Numbered from the stretch's first letter, positions 9,989 to 21,636 are shown. The stretch is DNA of 64,000 nucleotides from Neoarius graeffei (GCF_027579695.1 NC_083577.1:40553198-40617197); one strand, 5' to 3'. Notes: generated from the sequence alone by a model not told the origin. Numbers and translations are program-made.

Positions 9989-12236
9989 ATGTTCTTCAGC
10001 ATCTCTCTCCTTGTACTTTCTGTCCTCCCTTTGTGTGGTAATGTATTCTGTATGAGATATGTAAAGCTGATAATTGCAATTTACAAAAGAATTGTTGTTT
10101 TTTATGGTTTAAAACTGTGATCGAAACATTACAGTATTCTCAACATTATGTCCTATAATGTTATAGCTCTATAACAATATTGTTTGTTTTCTCAGGGGCA
10201 GTGGAGAGTGGTATTATTGGAGGAAATGAAGCAAAACCACACTCCCAACCCTACATGGTGTCTGTTCAGATTAACAGTGCGCACGTGTGTGGTGGTATGC
10301 TTATCAAAAAAGATTACGTGCTGACTGCAGCCCACTGTGTAGAGTATGTTTTTGTGCTTTTGTACAAGTATTAAGACTATATTAGCATTTTCAGTGTGTA
10401 GTCACATAATATAGTAAAATCTGATGTACACTAGCAACATTGAATGCTCTGGAAAAGACAAGCTGGAAGTGGTACTGGGAGCTCACAACATCAAACAAAA
10501 GGAGTCCAAGCAGCAGAGAATCCACGTGAAGAAATGCATAAAGCATCCCTGTTACAAGAAGAAACAACCGCAAAATGATATCATGCTACTGAAGGTACAT
10601 TGTGCTACTTTCATAACTTTTGCTTCTGTTCATTTCATGCATCCAGCTCTCAACTCAAACACTGCCTAACTAATCTGTTACAGCTGAAGACTGCAGCCAA
10701 GCCGAACAATGCTGTAAAGGTTATTGCTCTACCGAAGAAGAATGAGAACATTCCAGCTCGTCAAAAGTGTTCAATAGCTGGTTGGGGCATGACATCTCAG
10801 AACAGCGCTGAATCAAGTGTCCTACGAGAGGTCACACTCACAGTACAGAATAATTCTCTGTGCAAGGATCTTTGGCAGGTCTATTTTGACACAGACAGCA
10901 TGATCTGCACGGTTTCTGATGGAAAAAAAGCTTTTTGTCAGGTACTGCAACATAATATTCAGTAAAGACAAATATACAAATAAAAAGTTGTTCAAGTAAA
11001 GAAAAAAAAAGGGTTGTGCTATTAAAGTAAAATAATCCATGGCACAGTGGTGTGATGTGGTGTCATTAGGACCTCAAAGTTGACCATTTTCCAATAACAT
11101 CAGTACCCAAGGTGTTTTCGTCGCACAGTGCTCTTCTACCACAGTGACTTGCCAACATTTTTTTTCATTAAAGAAAAACTCAACAACTCATATTTTATCC
11201 ATTTATAGTTTAATTTAATATTGTGGTATGTCATCAAATCAATTCATTACTTCCTTTATAACCGCTATAAATAGTCCTGAAAAAAATCTGTTATTAATCT
11301 TATATTATGTATTCAAGTGAATTAGCATTTACTACTGAAACAGTAAGGTATTGGCATGAGTGCATTAAAATAAACCCGTGATTTGCCTTCAGTACAGTTG
11401 GCACTACTGTCAGAGCTGTGCTGTTTTAGAAAATTAACAACATTAGATTTAAGTATTCAACAGTGGTGCTGTGGTATAAAATCTGGTAAGATCAAACTTG
11501 GCCTCATCTCATCTCATTATCTCTAGCCGCTTTATCCTGTTCTACAGGGTCGCAGGCAAGCTGGAGCCTATCCCAGCTGACTACAGGCAAAAGGCGGGGT
11601 ACACCCTGGACAAGTCGCCAGGTCATCACAGGGCTGACACATAGACACAGACAACCATTCACACCTACGGTCAATTTAGAGTCACCAGTTAACCTAACCT
11701 GCATGTCTTTGGACTGTGGGGGAAACCGGAGCACCCGGAGGAAACCCAGGCGGACACGGGGAGAACATGCAAACTCCGCACAGAAAGGCCCTCGCCGGCC
11801 ACGAACCCAGACCTTCTTGCTGTGAGGCAACAGCGCTAACCACTACACCACCGTGCCGCCCCAAACTTGGCCTTTTAGAGTTATTATTTAGGATTATATA
11901 GGATTATTTTCCTATAATAGCATGTCCAACCTGTTTTATTTCTCTCATACCACTACAATTTCTAAGATATAAAATTTAATTCATTCATCAGTAATGCATC
12001 ACTTTTTTCCCCACTTTGCTTTTTATAGACCCCTTGTGTCAAAGCACAAATAATTGTGTATTTTTATTCTCTTGTTCTCTCTACAGGGTGATTCAGGGAG
12101 TCCTCTTATTTGTGGAAATGTACCACATGGATTAGCCGCATATACCTACGATGGTAACTGCTTAAATCGCGAGTACCCAGAGGTATATACGAAGATCTCC
12201 TACTTTCTTCCTTGGATTAAACAAGTAATAGGCTAG
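9989..12236 (+). CDS. Granzyme-like serine protease, copy 1 (5 exons, 254 aa)
   Basis: A secreted trypsin-fold protease of the granzyme/mast-cell protease type, presumably stored in granules of cytotoxic or mast-like cells (family inference). Exons: 9989-10037, 10196-10343, 10435-10594, 10684-10941, 12087-12236. All introns are GT-AG and the phases close in frame. Signal peptide about 1-17, short propeptide ending ESG, activation site IIGG at 23. Triad His63 (LTAAHC), Asp114 (NDIMLLK), Ser208 (GDSGSP). Six conserved cysteines pair as in granzymes, and two more match the 191-220 pair that granzyme B and cathepsin G lack. In chymotrypsin numbering the pocket reads Ala189, Ala214, Thr216, Glu226. 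Ala189 with Glu226 resembles cathepsin G. Intron 4 is enlarged to about 1.1 kb by a SINE. AATAAA at 12268 is the likely polyadenylation signal. It differs from copies 2-4 at a dozen or so residues, several in exon 5. Confidence 0.9.
11504..11861 (-). mobile_element. tRNA-derived SINE in protease copy 1 intron 4
   Basis: Full-length SINE with 11-bp duplication CAAACTTGGCC at 11493-11503 and 11862-11872. The tRNA-like head (A box TGGTGTAGTGG, B box near GGTTCGAGCC in the family) is at the right end and the ATGAG tail at the left. It is absent from the shorter intron 4 of copies 2-4. Confidence 0.92.
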
Positions 12237-12267
12237 AGAATGAACACAATGGAAGTAATCCCAATCT

Positions 12268-12273
12268 AATAAA
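12268..12273 (+). terminator. Polyadenylation signal of protease copy 1
   Basis: AATAAA 32 bases after the stop codon. The same hexamer sits at 18741, 24942 and 30468 after the other three copies. Confidence 0.65.
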
Positions 12274-12289
12274 ATAGACATTGAACATG

Positions 12290-13140
12290 TGTATGAAATA
12301 TGTTTCTTCTCTTCTCTTACATGGATAATGATGTTATAAAGTAAAATAAAGAAAATAAAATCTCCTAATAAGTTGTTTCGATTTATTATATATTTATGAT
12401 AATAGTTGTTAAAATTATTGCTATACAAAAAGGTTTATACTTAATAAAGTAATGCAAAATGCAGCTTCAAGTCTGATACAAAGATGTACGGGTAGTGGGC
12501 TTGGGCATAACGGTCAAAAACAGGAAAAAAGCCACAATCCTTTGTAATGTTTGCACACTCAGACTCTATCTCAGTCACACAGACAGAAATGAGTCAGGTC
12601 GAAAATGAATCAGGGGAAAATCATAAGCAATCTATGCTTATTCTTATACTTGGGGCCAAGCAGAGAAGCCGCATAGGTACATATTGTGTTTCTACCTTTT
12701 CTTATTAATCATCATTTTCTTCTTCTTCTTCTTGCAAGGATGTTTATGGTAACACATAGAACTGTATGAGTTTTGAATGATGGCACACTGTGGACAGTCC
12801 CCTGATTCTTTTCACCAGTTTTCATGTTTGCATTTTGAGTACTCCATTGCCACCAACAGGTCAAACTTGGAGGTGCGTTTATACATGTAACTTAAAGTGC
12901 TGATGACACGTTTTTGACATCTTTGGCGATGTTTTATAACATAAAAAGTAATTCCCGATGATCCATATATTAATTCACGAAGGCGCCTATTTTACAAGTT
13001 ATGATAAAAAACGCGGCTATTTGGGCAAATTTGACGGGGCTGCAGAACCCAGGAGACGAAGGAGGAGCTATATGACGTCAGCGAAAGAACCTTCCTCCTA
13101 ACTTACCAGTTTATTGTTGATGCGACAGGTGTTCAGTTTG
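12290..13140. other. 3' flank of protease copy 1
   Basis: No gene seen. Up to about 12650 the sequence is a diverged version of the flank after copies 2-4 (compare 12480-12650 with 20010-20170), so the older duplication included it. From about 12900 a block with TATATGACGTCAGCGAAAGA precedes the THAP exon and may be its former 5' flank. Confidence 0.55.
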
Positions 13141-13150
13141 TCATTATTAG

Positions 13151-13154
<4 letters not shown>

Positions 13155-13212
<58 letters not shown>
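13155..13212. repeat. (TA)n microsatellite
   Basis: About 28 perfect TA repeats followed by a short GT run, directly before the THAP exon. It makes a spurious Tyr-Ile repeat in antisense translation. Confidence 0.95.
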
Positions 13213-13222
<10 letters not shown>

Positions 13223-13226
13223 TATT

Positions 13227-13872
13227 ATGCCTTCGCGTTGTGTTGCCGGCTTTTGCTCCAAAACCCACAAGGATGGGGTAAGTTTATTCAAGTTTCCCAG
13301 AGATCCCGAGCTGCATGCGAAGTGGGTGAAGCAAGTCAGGCGCACTCGTGACAAGTGGGAGCCCTCACCAACATCCGTCCTGTGCTCTGAACACTTCGAT
13401 TTGGATTGTTTTGACACCCTTCCCAGCTTAAAGGAATCTCTTGGGTGTTCAGTTCAGCACAAACATGTGTTACTACCATCAGCAGTGCCTACACAGTGTT
13501 GCTAGATTGGGATTTTTCCCGCCCAGTTGAGCGGTTTCAAGTGCATTTTGGTGGGTTTTGAACATATTTTGGGCTGGAAAACGTCAGCAGTATCTGTTGC
13601 CATATTTTGGGCTGGAAAACGTCAGCAGTATCTGTTGCCATATTTTGGGCTGGAAAACGTCAGCAGTATCTGTTGCCAGATACTGCTGAAGTTTTCCAGT
13701 CCAAAATATGTTCAAAACCCACCAAAATGCACTTGAAACCGCTCAACTGGGCGGTAAAAATCCCAATCTGGCAACACTGCCAGTATTCCGGAGGGGGTCT
13801 ACTAGTAGCTATGCCGGATCCAAAGACAGTCCTCCTGTCAGAACATGTGTTGTGAAACGACATAAGATAAAG
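13227..13872 (+). pseudogene. THAP-domain exon broken by a foldback element
   Basis: Starting at ATG 13227 the reading MPSRCVAGFCSK is a THAP zinc finger: C2CH pattern with CVAGFC, then W (KWVKQV), CSEHF with Cys-x2-His, and a final LP...LKESLG. Host, gene-like or P-element-like origins are all possible, since THAP fingers occur in both. The frame runs into a 286-bp palindromic insertion at 13494, whose first bases supply the stop (CAG TGT TGC TAG). Beyond it the reading FRRGSTSSYAGSK continues to a good donor at 13872 (AAG then GTACGT). No later exon was found before the next repeat, so I treat it as a dead fragment. Confidence 0.7.
13494..13779. mobile_element. Foldback (palindromic) MITE with internal 38-bp triplication
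   Basis: The arms are inverted repeats starting CAGTGTTGCTAGATTGGG and ending with the complement CCCAATCTGGCAACACTG. The left arm carries a 38-bp unit three times in a row (13563, 13601, 13639, core GGGCTGGAAAACGTCAGCAG) that appears once in the right arm. The flanks suggest only a 2-3 bp duplication (ACA/CCA) when compared with the THAP frame restored across it. Superfamily not assigned. Confidence 0.85.
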
Positions 13873-14819
13873 GTACGTAGAGCTATAGATTCTACATGAT
13901 AATCATAAATGTAATCATAAAGTCGGCGTGATATCAGTCATGTATTTGCTTGTGAAAGCTTGCGGCTTTCATGTAACTGCCGCCTAGCAACGAGAGGCAA
14001 AGGGTAAAGAGGGTAGGCTATCATAGATTCTATTCGGAAGAGATCAACACAATTCTAGACTCCCAGAAGAGGAAGAGCTAGCACTAGAGAGTTCACCGGC
14101 GTTTTCATGCGCCTTTCCATTGAGTAGAACAAGAGTAGAACAGCCAGTGAACCGCAGCGTGTTCTTCCGCTGACGTCACAACATGGCCGCGAGCCACGGA
14201 CCCAGTTTTCTTGCGCTGTGCAATTAAAAGTTGGATATTTGCGTAACAACAGCTTCTTTTCATGTAATTATAACAGAAATCTAACATGTTTGCCATGTTG
14301 TATAGTTTATTTAAGAAATTGCATAGAGTCATGTTCGTGTCATCAGCACTTTAAACCACATGGCTCAAGCCAGATTTAACGCACCGCATGAAGTGAGGCC
14401 ACATGTTTTGTCCAGTTTTCACCACATTTGCTACAGGTGATCTTCAGACCAAGCTTGACAAAAGTTATCTTTTGGATGAAACCGTTTGTCTATTACAGCC
14501 AAACGAAATAAGTGTCAAAGCCACCAAACAAGAAACGAGGTCATATCCCAGAAGCTATTTTATCTGTCGAAACCAAACTTGGTCCACAGACTGTAAACCT
14601 TCCTGAAGACACGAAGAAAAACTTGAGACATATGACCACTGGGGGTGGCAAATAAATGTTAAAGCATTTTGCTGAATAAATGTTAATGTGCTTACCTTAA
14701 AAAAGTAATTGTTATGTGGAGTTGTTTCATGGGAGATCCCTAGGCAAAGACAAAAGCAGTTATCCATTACAGTTAATCAAAAATTATGGCAAAGCCAACA
14801 AACAGGAAGTGAGGTCATA
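13873..14819. other. Spacer with part of a dispersed repeat
   Basis: No gene seen. The segment around 14415-14560 (TTTTCACCACATTTGCTACA) is a diverged copy of 16578-16725 and of its duplicates in the later array units, so it belongs to an unnamed dispersed repeat. Confidence 0.5.
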
Positions 14820-16295
14820 CAGTGGTGTTTGAAAGTCTGTGAACCCTTTAGAATTTTCTATATTTCTGCATAAATATGACCTAAAACATCATCAGATTTT
14901 CACACAACTCCTAAAAGTAGATAAAGAGAACCCAGTTAAACAATAACTGCAACTAAACGTTTCCGGTAACTGTTGATCAATCCTGCACACTGGCTTGGAG
15001 GAATTTTAGCCCATTCCTCCATACAGAACAGCTTCAACTCTGGGATGTTGGTGGGTTTCCTCACATGAACTGCTCGCTTCAGGTCCTTCCACAACATTTC
15101 AATTGGATTAAGGTCAGGACTTTGACTTGGCCATTCCAAAACATTAACTTTATTCTTCTTTAACCATTCTTTGGTAGAACGACTTGTGTGCTTAGGGTCG
15201 TTGTCTTGCTGAATGACCCACCTTCTCTTGAGATTCAGTTTATGGACAGATGTCCTGACATTTTCCTTTAGAATTCGCTGGTATAATTCAGAATTCATTG
15301 TTCCATCAATGATGGCAAGCCGTCCTGGCCCAGATGCAGCAAAACAGGCCAAAACCATGATACTACCACCACCATGTTTCACAGATGGGATAAGGTTCTT
15401 ATGCTGGAATGCAGTGTTTTCCTTTCTCCAAACATATCGCTTCTCAGTGAAACCAAAAAGTTCTATTTTGGTCTTATCCATCCACAAAACATTTTTCCAA
15501 TAGCCTTCTGGCTTGTCCACATGATCTAACTGCAGACGAGCAGCAATGTTCTTTTTGGAGTGCAGTGGTTTTCTCCTTGCAACCCTGCCATGCACAACAT
15601 TGTTGTTCAGTGTTCTCCTGATGGTGGACTCATGAACATTAACATTAGCCAATGTGAGAGAGGCCTTCAGTTGCTTAGAAGTTACCCTGGGGTCCTTTGT
15701 GACCTTGCCAACTATTACACGCCTTGCTCTTGGAGTGATCTTTGTTGGTTGACCACTCCTGGGGAGGGTAACAATGGTTTTGAATTTCCTCCATTTGTAC
15801 ACAATCTGTCTGACTGTGGATTGGTGGAGTCCAAACTCTTTAGAGATGGTTTTGTAACCTTTTCCAGCCTGACGAGCATCAACAACGCTTTTTCTGAGGT
15901 CCTCAGAAATCTCCTTTTTTCATGCCATGATACACTTCCACAAACATGTGTTGTGAAGATCAAACTTTGACAGATTCCTGTTCTTTAAATAAAACAGGGT
16001 GCCCACTCACACCTGATTGTCATCCCATTGATTAAATGCACCTGACTCTAATTTCACCTTCAAATTAACTGCTAATCCTAGAGGTTCACATACTTTTGCC
16101 ACTCACAGATATGTAATATTGGATCATTTTCCTCAATAAGTAAATGACCAAGTATAATATTTTTGTCTCATTTGTTTATCTGGGTTCTCTTTATCTACTT
16201 TTAGGACTTGTGTGAAAATCTGATGATGTTTTAGGTCATATTTATGCAGAAATATAGAAAATTCTAAAGGGTTCACAAACTTTCAAGCACCACTG
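14820..16295 (-). mobile_element. Tc1-like transposon with long terminal inverted repeats
   Basis: The ends start CAGTGGTGTTTGAAAG and finish with CTTTCAAGCACCACTG, and about 120 bp at each end form inverted repeats, including the shared block around CATCATCAGATTTTCACAC. TA precedes the left end (14818-14819), but the right flank is no longer TA. It contains one transposase on the - strand. The left 0.6 kb is missing from the two truncated copies at 21651 and 27177, because the tandem duplication breakpoint falls inside this transposon. Confidence 0.92.
14936..15928 (-). pseudogene. Tc1-like transposase, nearly intact
   Basis: The - strand frame from 15928 to 14936 encodes two helix-turn-helix motifs (GYKTISKEFGLHQSTVRQI; RVIVGKVTKDPRVTSKQL) and a DDE domain. 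The first Asp lies in VLWMDKTKIELFG, the second in WVIQQDNDPKHTS, and the Glu in SPDLNPIEMLW with D34E-type spacing. At the start the frame reads Met-Ala-stop before KKEISEDLRK. A one-base gain in the following A run would explain it. The longest open part begins at a Met in MYKWRKF (15802). WMDK replaces the usual WTDE beside the first Asp. Activity is unlikely. Confidence 0.85.
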
Positions 16296-17398
16296 CAAAT
16301 TAACCACACTTTTACATATCAAAACTAGACTTGGGTTGTGGACCAGGACTCCATTCTGAGAAAACAGAAAAACTTTTGTCATTTGAATACTGGGGGCACT
16401 GCAATAAGCAAAGATGCATTTTGGCTTATAACTGCTGCTGTGTTTGCCTTTAAAAACTGATTCACACTTGATGCCATAGAATACCGAGACATCGCAATTT
16501 TTCATGTCAAGCTAATTGATGTGGCTGCCATATTGGGTTTTTTGAAAAAGTTTTAAGAAGGGGATAAAGTTTGTATCATTTTCACCACATTTGCTACAGC
16601 TGATCTTCAGATCAAATGTCAGAAAAGTTATCAGATGACTTTCTGATTTTCAAAACCATTTGTTTAGAACAGACATTCGAAATCTGTGGTGAGACCACCA
16701 AACAGGATGTAAGGTCTTATGTGAACAATAGCTTGATGTGATGACACCAAATTTCGTATGTGCACATACGATGGCTTCCTGAGGGCGTGCAAAAATAAAT
16801 AAATAATTAAATAAATTTGTGTCATTTGACCTCTGAAAGGAGCTTAAATAACCATGGGCCTTTGGTTCATGCTCCTTTTATACACAGTCATGTTCCCAGT
16901 TAACCTGCTTATTTTGGAATCTTCCAAAATGGTGTTATTATGAACTTTTCTGTCTTATTTTGCATCTGTCCCAACTTTTTTTTTTGAGTGTGTTGCAGGC
17001 ATCAAATTCTAACTTTGTTTATATTTACAAAATACATTAAGTTGGTCAGTAACTTTATTTTTAGGTATTATGTTATTGAGGTAGGGTTTTGGGAAATGCT
17101 CGCTAATTAAAGAACATTCTTATAAATAGGATGGCAAATATTTTGAGAAGCCCATTCCAGTTTGGTCCAATATTTGGCCCAAGGTTAAAGCTAAATTTCA
17201 ATATGATCTGTAACTGTGTTCTTCAAGATATCTCCACCACTTCTTTCAATTTCAAGTTATTTTCTCTCTGAAAAAGAATGCAGTTTAAGTTCTGTGGGAG
17301 TGCCCACTGTGCATGCACTGTGCACCATGCAATGAGAAAAGTGTATGTAAGTTCAAAGCCCTTAAAGAGGAGGGGCTCTGATTGAAAGGTTGTTGAAA
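16296..17398. other. Spacer before protease copy 2
   Basis: No gene seen. It holds the repeat shared with 14415-14560 and, near 16900-17040, the terminal part of the same Tc1-like family as the relic at 403-8740. From about 17060 it is homologous to the flank upstream of copy 1. Equivalent spacers lie at 22494-23596 and 28020-29122. Confidence 0.6.
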
Positions 17399-17455
17399 TA
17401 TAAGAGGAAAGAAAAATCATGTTGCACAGTTCCGTCAGTGTGGTGTACTACAGAC

Positions 17456-18709
17456 ATGTTCTTCAGCATCTCTTTCCTTGTACTTTCTGTCCTCCCTTTG
17501 TGTGGTAATGTATTCTGTATGAGATATGTAAAGCTGATAATTGCAATTTACAAAAGAATTGTTGTTTTTTATGGTTTAAAACTGTGATCGAAACATTACA
17601 GTATTCTCAACATTATGTCCTATAATGTTATAGCTCTATAACAATATTGTTTGTTTTCTCAGGGGCAGTGGAGAGTGGTATTATTGGAGGAAATGAAGCA
17701 AAACCACACTCCCGACCCTACATGGTGTCTGTTCAGATTAACAGTGTACACATGTGTGGTGGTATGCTTATCAAAAAAGATTACGTGCTGACTGCAGCCC
17801 ACTGTGTAGAGTATGTTTTTGTGCTTTTGTACAAGTATTAAGACTATATTAGCATTTTCAGTGTGTAGTCACATAATATAGTAAAATCTGATGTACACTA
17901 GCAACATTGAATGCTCTGGAAAAGACAAGCTGGAAGTGGTACTGGGAGCTCACAACATCAAACAAAAGGAGTCCAAGCAGCAGAGAATTCACGTGAAGAA
18001 ATGCATAAAGCATCCCTGTTACAGGAAGAAACAACCGCAAAATGATATCGTGCTACTGAAGGTACATTGTGCTACTTTCATAACTTTTGCTTCTGTTCAT
18101 TTCATGCATCCAGCTCTCAACTCAAACACTACCTAACTAATCTGTTACAGCTGAAGACTGCAGCCAAGCCGAACAATGCTGTAAAGGTTACTGATCTACC
18201 GAAGAAGAATGAGAACATTCCAGCTCGTCAAAAGTGTTCAATAGCTGGTTGGGGCATGACATCTAAGAACAGCGCTGAATCAAGTGTCCTACGAGAGGTC
18301 ACACTCACAGTACAGAATAATTCTCTGTGCAAGGGTCTTTGGCAGGTCTATTTTGACACAGACAGCATGATCTGCACGGTTTCTGATGGGAAAAAAGCTT
18401 TTTGTCAGGTACTGCAATGTAATATTCAGTAAAGACAAATATACAAATAGATAGTTGTACATTGGAACAAAGAAATAAAACACAGGGTGTGCTGCTAAAG
18501 GGAAAAAATCAGTGGACACAAATAATTTGTGTGTTTTTATTCTCTTGTTGTCTCTGCAGGGTGATTCAGGGAGTCCTCTTATCTGTGGAAATGAACCACA
18601 AGGTTTAGCTGCATATACCTACCCTGGTGACTGCTTAAATTCTGACTACCCAGAGGTATATACGAAGATCTCCTACTTTCTTCCATGGATTAAACAAGTT
18701 ATAGGCTAG
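17456..18709 (+). CDS. Granzyme-like serine protease, copy 2 (5 exons, 254 aa)
   Basis: Exons 17456-17504, 17663-17810, 17902-18061, 18151-18408, 18560-18709, with the same phases and intron sites as copy 1 and full closure in frame. Signal peptide, IIGG activation site, and triad His63, Asp114, Ser208 are all present. It differs from copy 3 only in having Val for Met after NDI (position 116). Relative to copy 1 it has [20 protein letters not shown], and in exon 5 NEPQG and a run of changes before PEVYTK. Intron 4 is only 151 bp. Substitutions shared by all copies at the positions equivalent to 197 (Ser), 214 (Ala) and 216 (Thr) make the substrate pocket atypical. AATAAA follows at 18741. Confidence 0.9.
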
Positions 18710-18950
18710 AGAATGAACACAATGGAAGTAATCACAATCTAATAAAATATACCTTGCATTTATTATATATGTGTCTGCTCTTCTATTGATTCTATATGTA
18801 TACCTCTCACATGAGCATTTATGTTATAGAATAAGTTAAAATATACTTTTAAAAAGATAGTAGAAGAAACCTAACAATCACATTAAAATTTTTGTGATAT
18901 AAAAAGCTTTATGCTCAAACAAAATAATACAAAATTAAACCATGTAGTGG

Positions 18951-19971
18951 GCGGCACGGTGGTGTAGTGGTTAGTGCTGTCGCCTCACAGCAAGAAGGTC
19001 TGGGTTCGAGCCCCATGTCTGGCGAGGGCCTTTCTGTGTAGAGTTTGCATGTTCTCCCCGTGTTCGTGTGGGTTTCCTCCGGGTGCTCCGGTTTCCCCCA
19101 CAGTCCAAAGACATGCAGGTTAGGTTAACTGGTGACTCTAAATTGACCGTAGGTGTGATGCTGCGTTCATGTGCTATGGGAAGATGATATTTTCCAGTTG
19201 GGAAGTGGTATTTACCAGTGTGTTGTGTTCACATGCTTTTGTTGTTGTTGACAAATTAAAGATGGTGGACCAGGTTCAGAATCAGGCCTGTTATTTGGCT
19301 AAAACAATTACAGATTGCTTTGTTCATCAGCTGCAGCAGGAATATGAGTTATCAAAAGGTAAATAATGCTGAATATTTCCTGATCATGACAAGTAGAGAT
19401 TTTCTTAACACATTGAATGCCACGCAGTTTTTGGAAATTTGGCTGTAGCCACAATGAGTGTAGCCAGTATCTAGATCATTGTTGGCGTTCTTTGGACAGC
19501 CACAGAATATTTTGTATTAGGCTATAATATAAATATTATAATAATATAATATACATAACATGACTCGTTTAAAAGGTGAGAGTCAGCTTTCCGTAGGTGA
19601 AAACCACTTCTTTCTTGGTTCATAAGCTAGTCTTGTACCGCTCGCCGCCATGTTGAAAAGGTTAAAGTTCATCTCATCTCGGCAACTCGTGTATCAAAAT
19701 TTTCTACGAGTTGCCCAGTGGAAAATACCACAAGAGGGGGCGTTCATGTGTGCTTTCCATGTCGGCGTTTGGTATTTACCATAATTCCCATAGCACATGA
19801 ACGCACCATGAGTGTGAATGGTTGTCTGTGTCTATGTGTCAGCCCTGTGATGACCTGGCAACTTGTCCAGGGTGTACCCCGCCTTGCGCCCATAGTCAGC
19901 TGGGATAGGCTCCAGCTTGCCTGCGACCCTGTAGAACAGGATAAAGCGGCTAGAGATAATGAGATGAGATG
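18951..19971 (+). mobile_element. SINE carrying an inserted MITE (unit 1)
   Basis: A tRNA-derived SINE starting GGCGGCACGGTGGTG and ending with the ATGAGATGAGATG tail, with imperfect flanking duplication (AAACCATGTA and AAACTATGTA). Its body is split at 19159-19808 by a MITE. Confidence 0.9.
19159..19808. mobile_element. 650-bp MITE with 3-bp duplication, Harbinger-like
   Basis: Inverted ends TGCTGCGTTCATGTGCTATG and TGGTGCGTTCATGTGCTATG (complement at the right) are flanked by TGA (19156-19158 and 19809-19811) inside a SINE whose uninterrupted form is known from its other copies. A 3-bp duplication suggests PIF/Harbinger. It holds only a short reading frame (MVDQVQNQACYLAKTITDCF) of unknown meaning. 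Confidence 0.82.
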
Positions 19972-20467
19972 AAACTATGTAATTTTACTGACACTTTCGT
20001 GTGCCATAAGTCTGAGGCAAAGCTGTAGTGGTGGTGGGTTTGATACACAGGAACAGAACAAAAGCCCAAGCGTTTGTAATGTTTTGTACACACTCGTTCA
20101 TACAGGCAGAAAGTGTGTCAGGTCAAAAAAAAAAAAAAATTGGGGAAAAGTAAAAATAAGCTATGAGCTATTCATAGAGTTGTAATTAGTTTTTGAGGGT
20201 AAAAAGTCAGCACAGTGTTTATCCCTCACAGATGCATTTTTAAAGGAATTTTTAAAAATAATTTAACATCAAAGTAGTTCAGCATAGTTCAGCATTTGTG
20301 TTTTGCACAAATAATCTGTGAAATGTGAGTAATTAAGTATTGGCAATGATTTTAAAATAAAAAATACATGAGTTGATAAATTAGCTTGCTCAAAACCACC
20401 AGAATCAGATCATCAGCTGTTTACAGATTTATTTGATCAGATAAAGCACTAGGTATAAAACTTTTGG

Positions 20468-20488
20468 TTTACACACACACACACACAC
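20468..20488. repeat. (CA)n microsatellite, length-variable between units
   Basis: A short CA run here is longer in unit 2 (about 25993-26020) and longest in unit 3 (about 32194-32238), with the same flanks. Slippage occurred after duplication. Confidence 0.9.
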
Positions 20489-20929
20489 GTGGGCGAGTTT
20501 GCACGCACGCACACATACACATGGGGGGGTTAAGTACACCACACCTAACACAGTTTCTGGACAGCCTGTTTCTAACCTGTAGAAGGCCATTTAATTACTT
20601 AAAACACTATATAAAGCTGAAGAGACAGTAATCTGAGTTATGATTTAACTGGGCTGCTGTGAGCTGTGAACGCTACCTGCTACAATACCTTAAATGCCTG
20701 AGAGCATTATTATAAGACTGCATCTTCATCTGTGTAACAACATTATGAACAATAAACAAAATTAAGAAACCATGAATCTTTATAGTCCCCTGAACTCTCC
20801 ATATGGAATCTGTTGAATATGTTTCTTACAAAACCTTTTAGAAATGGCTCTATAACGCACCAAAAATGTTCAGCTATTGTTACTAGACAAATAACCTTTA
20901 TTAAATACTATATACAACAGTTTTTAATT

Positions 20930-21080
20930 ACATTACATTAATGGCATTTTAGCAAATGCTCTTATCCAGAGTGATGTACAACATACCCAGAACAGCCTGG
21001 GGGAGCAGTTAAGGGTTAGGTACCTTGCTCAAGGGAACTTCAGCCCTTCCTGCTGGTCCAGGGACTTGAACCCTGAGTAG
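20930..21080 (-). repeat. Short retroposon with L2-type tail (also at about 26455 and 32684)
   Basis: Read on the - strand the end is TCTGGATAAGAGCATTTGCT followed by a TAATGTAATG tail, the shared 3' end of fish L2-like LINEs and their dependent SINEs. The rest (CTTGCTCAAGGGAACTTCAG) is widespread in fish. It is present in all three units, so it predates the duplication. Confidence 0.7.
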
Positions 21081-21268
21081 AGATGAGTATTAATGAATAC
21101 AAATAATCTGGTTTAGTTTAAATCAAGAAACTACATGCTTTCTATGATTTGTCCCTCTGAAAAAAAATATTTTCCTTTCAGAGAGGGATCCAAGTTTAAA
21201 CCCTTTTGATAAGAAGCATCCAAAGAACCTTTTAGGAAGTGGGTTTTTTTCAGAATGTGTGAGTGTGT

Positions 21269-21636
21269 GGCGGCACGGTGGTGTAGTGGTTAGCACTGTC
21301 GCCTCACAGCAAGAAGGTTCTGGGTTCAAGCCCAGTGGCCGGCGAGGGCCTTTCTGTGCGGAGTTTGCGTGTTCTCCCCGTGTCTGCGTGGGTTTCCTCC
21401 GGGTGCTCCGGTTTCCCCCACAGTCCAAAGACATGCAGGTTAGGTTAACTGGTGACTCTAAATTGACCGTAGGTGTGAGTGTGAATGGTTGTCTGTGTCT
21501 ATGTGTCAGCCCTGTGATGACCTGGCGACTTGTCCAGGGTGTACCCCGCCTTTCGCCTGTAGTTAGCTGGGATAGGCTCCAGCTTGCCTGTGACCCTGTA
21601 GAACAGGATAAAGTGGCTAGAGATAATGAGATGAGA
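21269..21636 (+). mobile_element. SINE at the unit 1/unit 2 junction
   Basis: Full-length SINE (GGCGGCACGGTGGTG to ATGAGATGAG). The array junction follows it directly. Equivalent copies are at 26795-27162 and 33024-33399, the last still in its original right flank. Confidence 0.92.

Noticed and set aside
13133-13417. - strand frame with a long Tyr-Ile run
   Set aside because: It is a translation of the (TA)n microsatellite plus the antisense of the THAP exon.
18960-19030. tRNA-like sequence with A and B boxes
   Set aside because: It is the head of the SINE, repeated many times. It has no proper acceptor stem and is not a tRNA gene.
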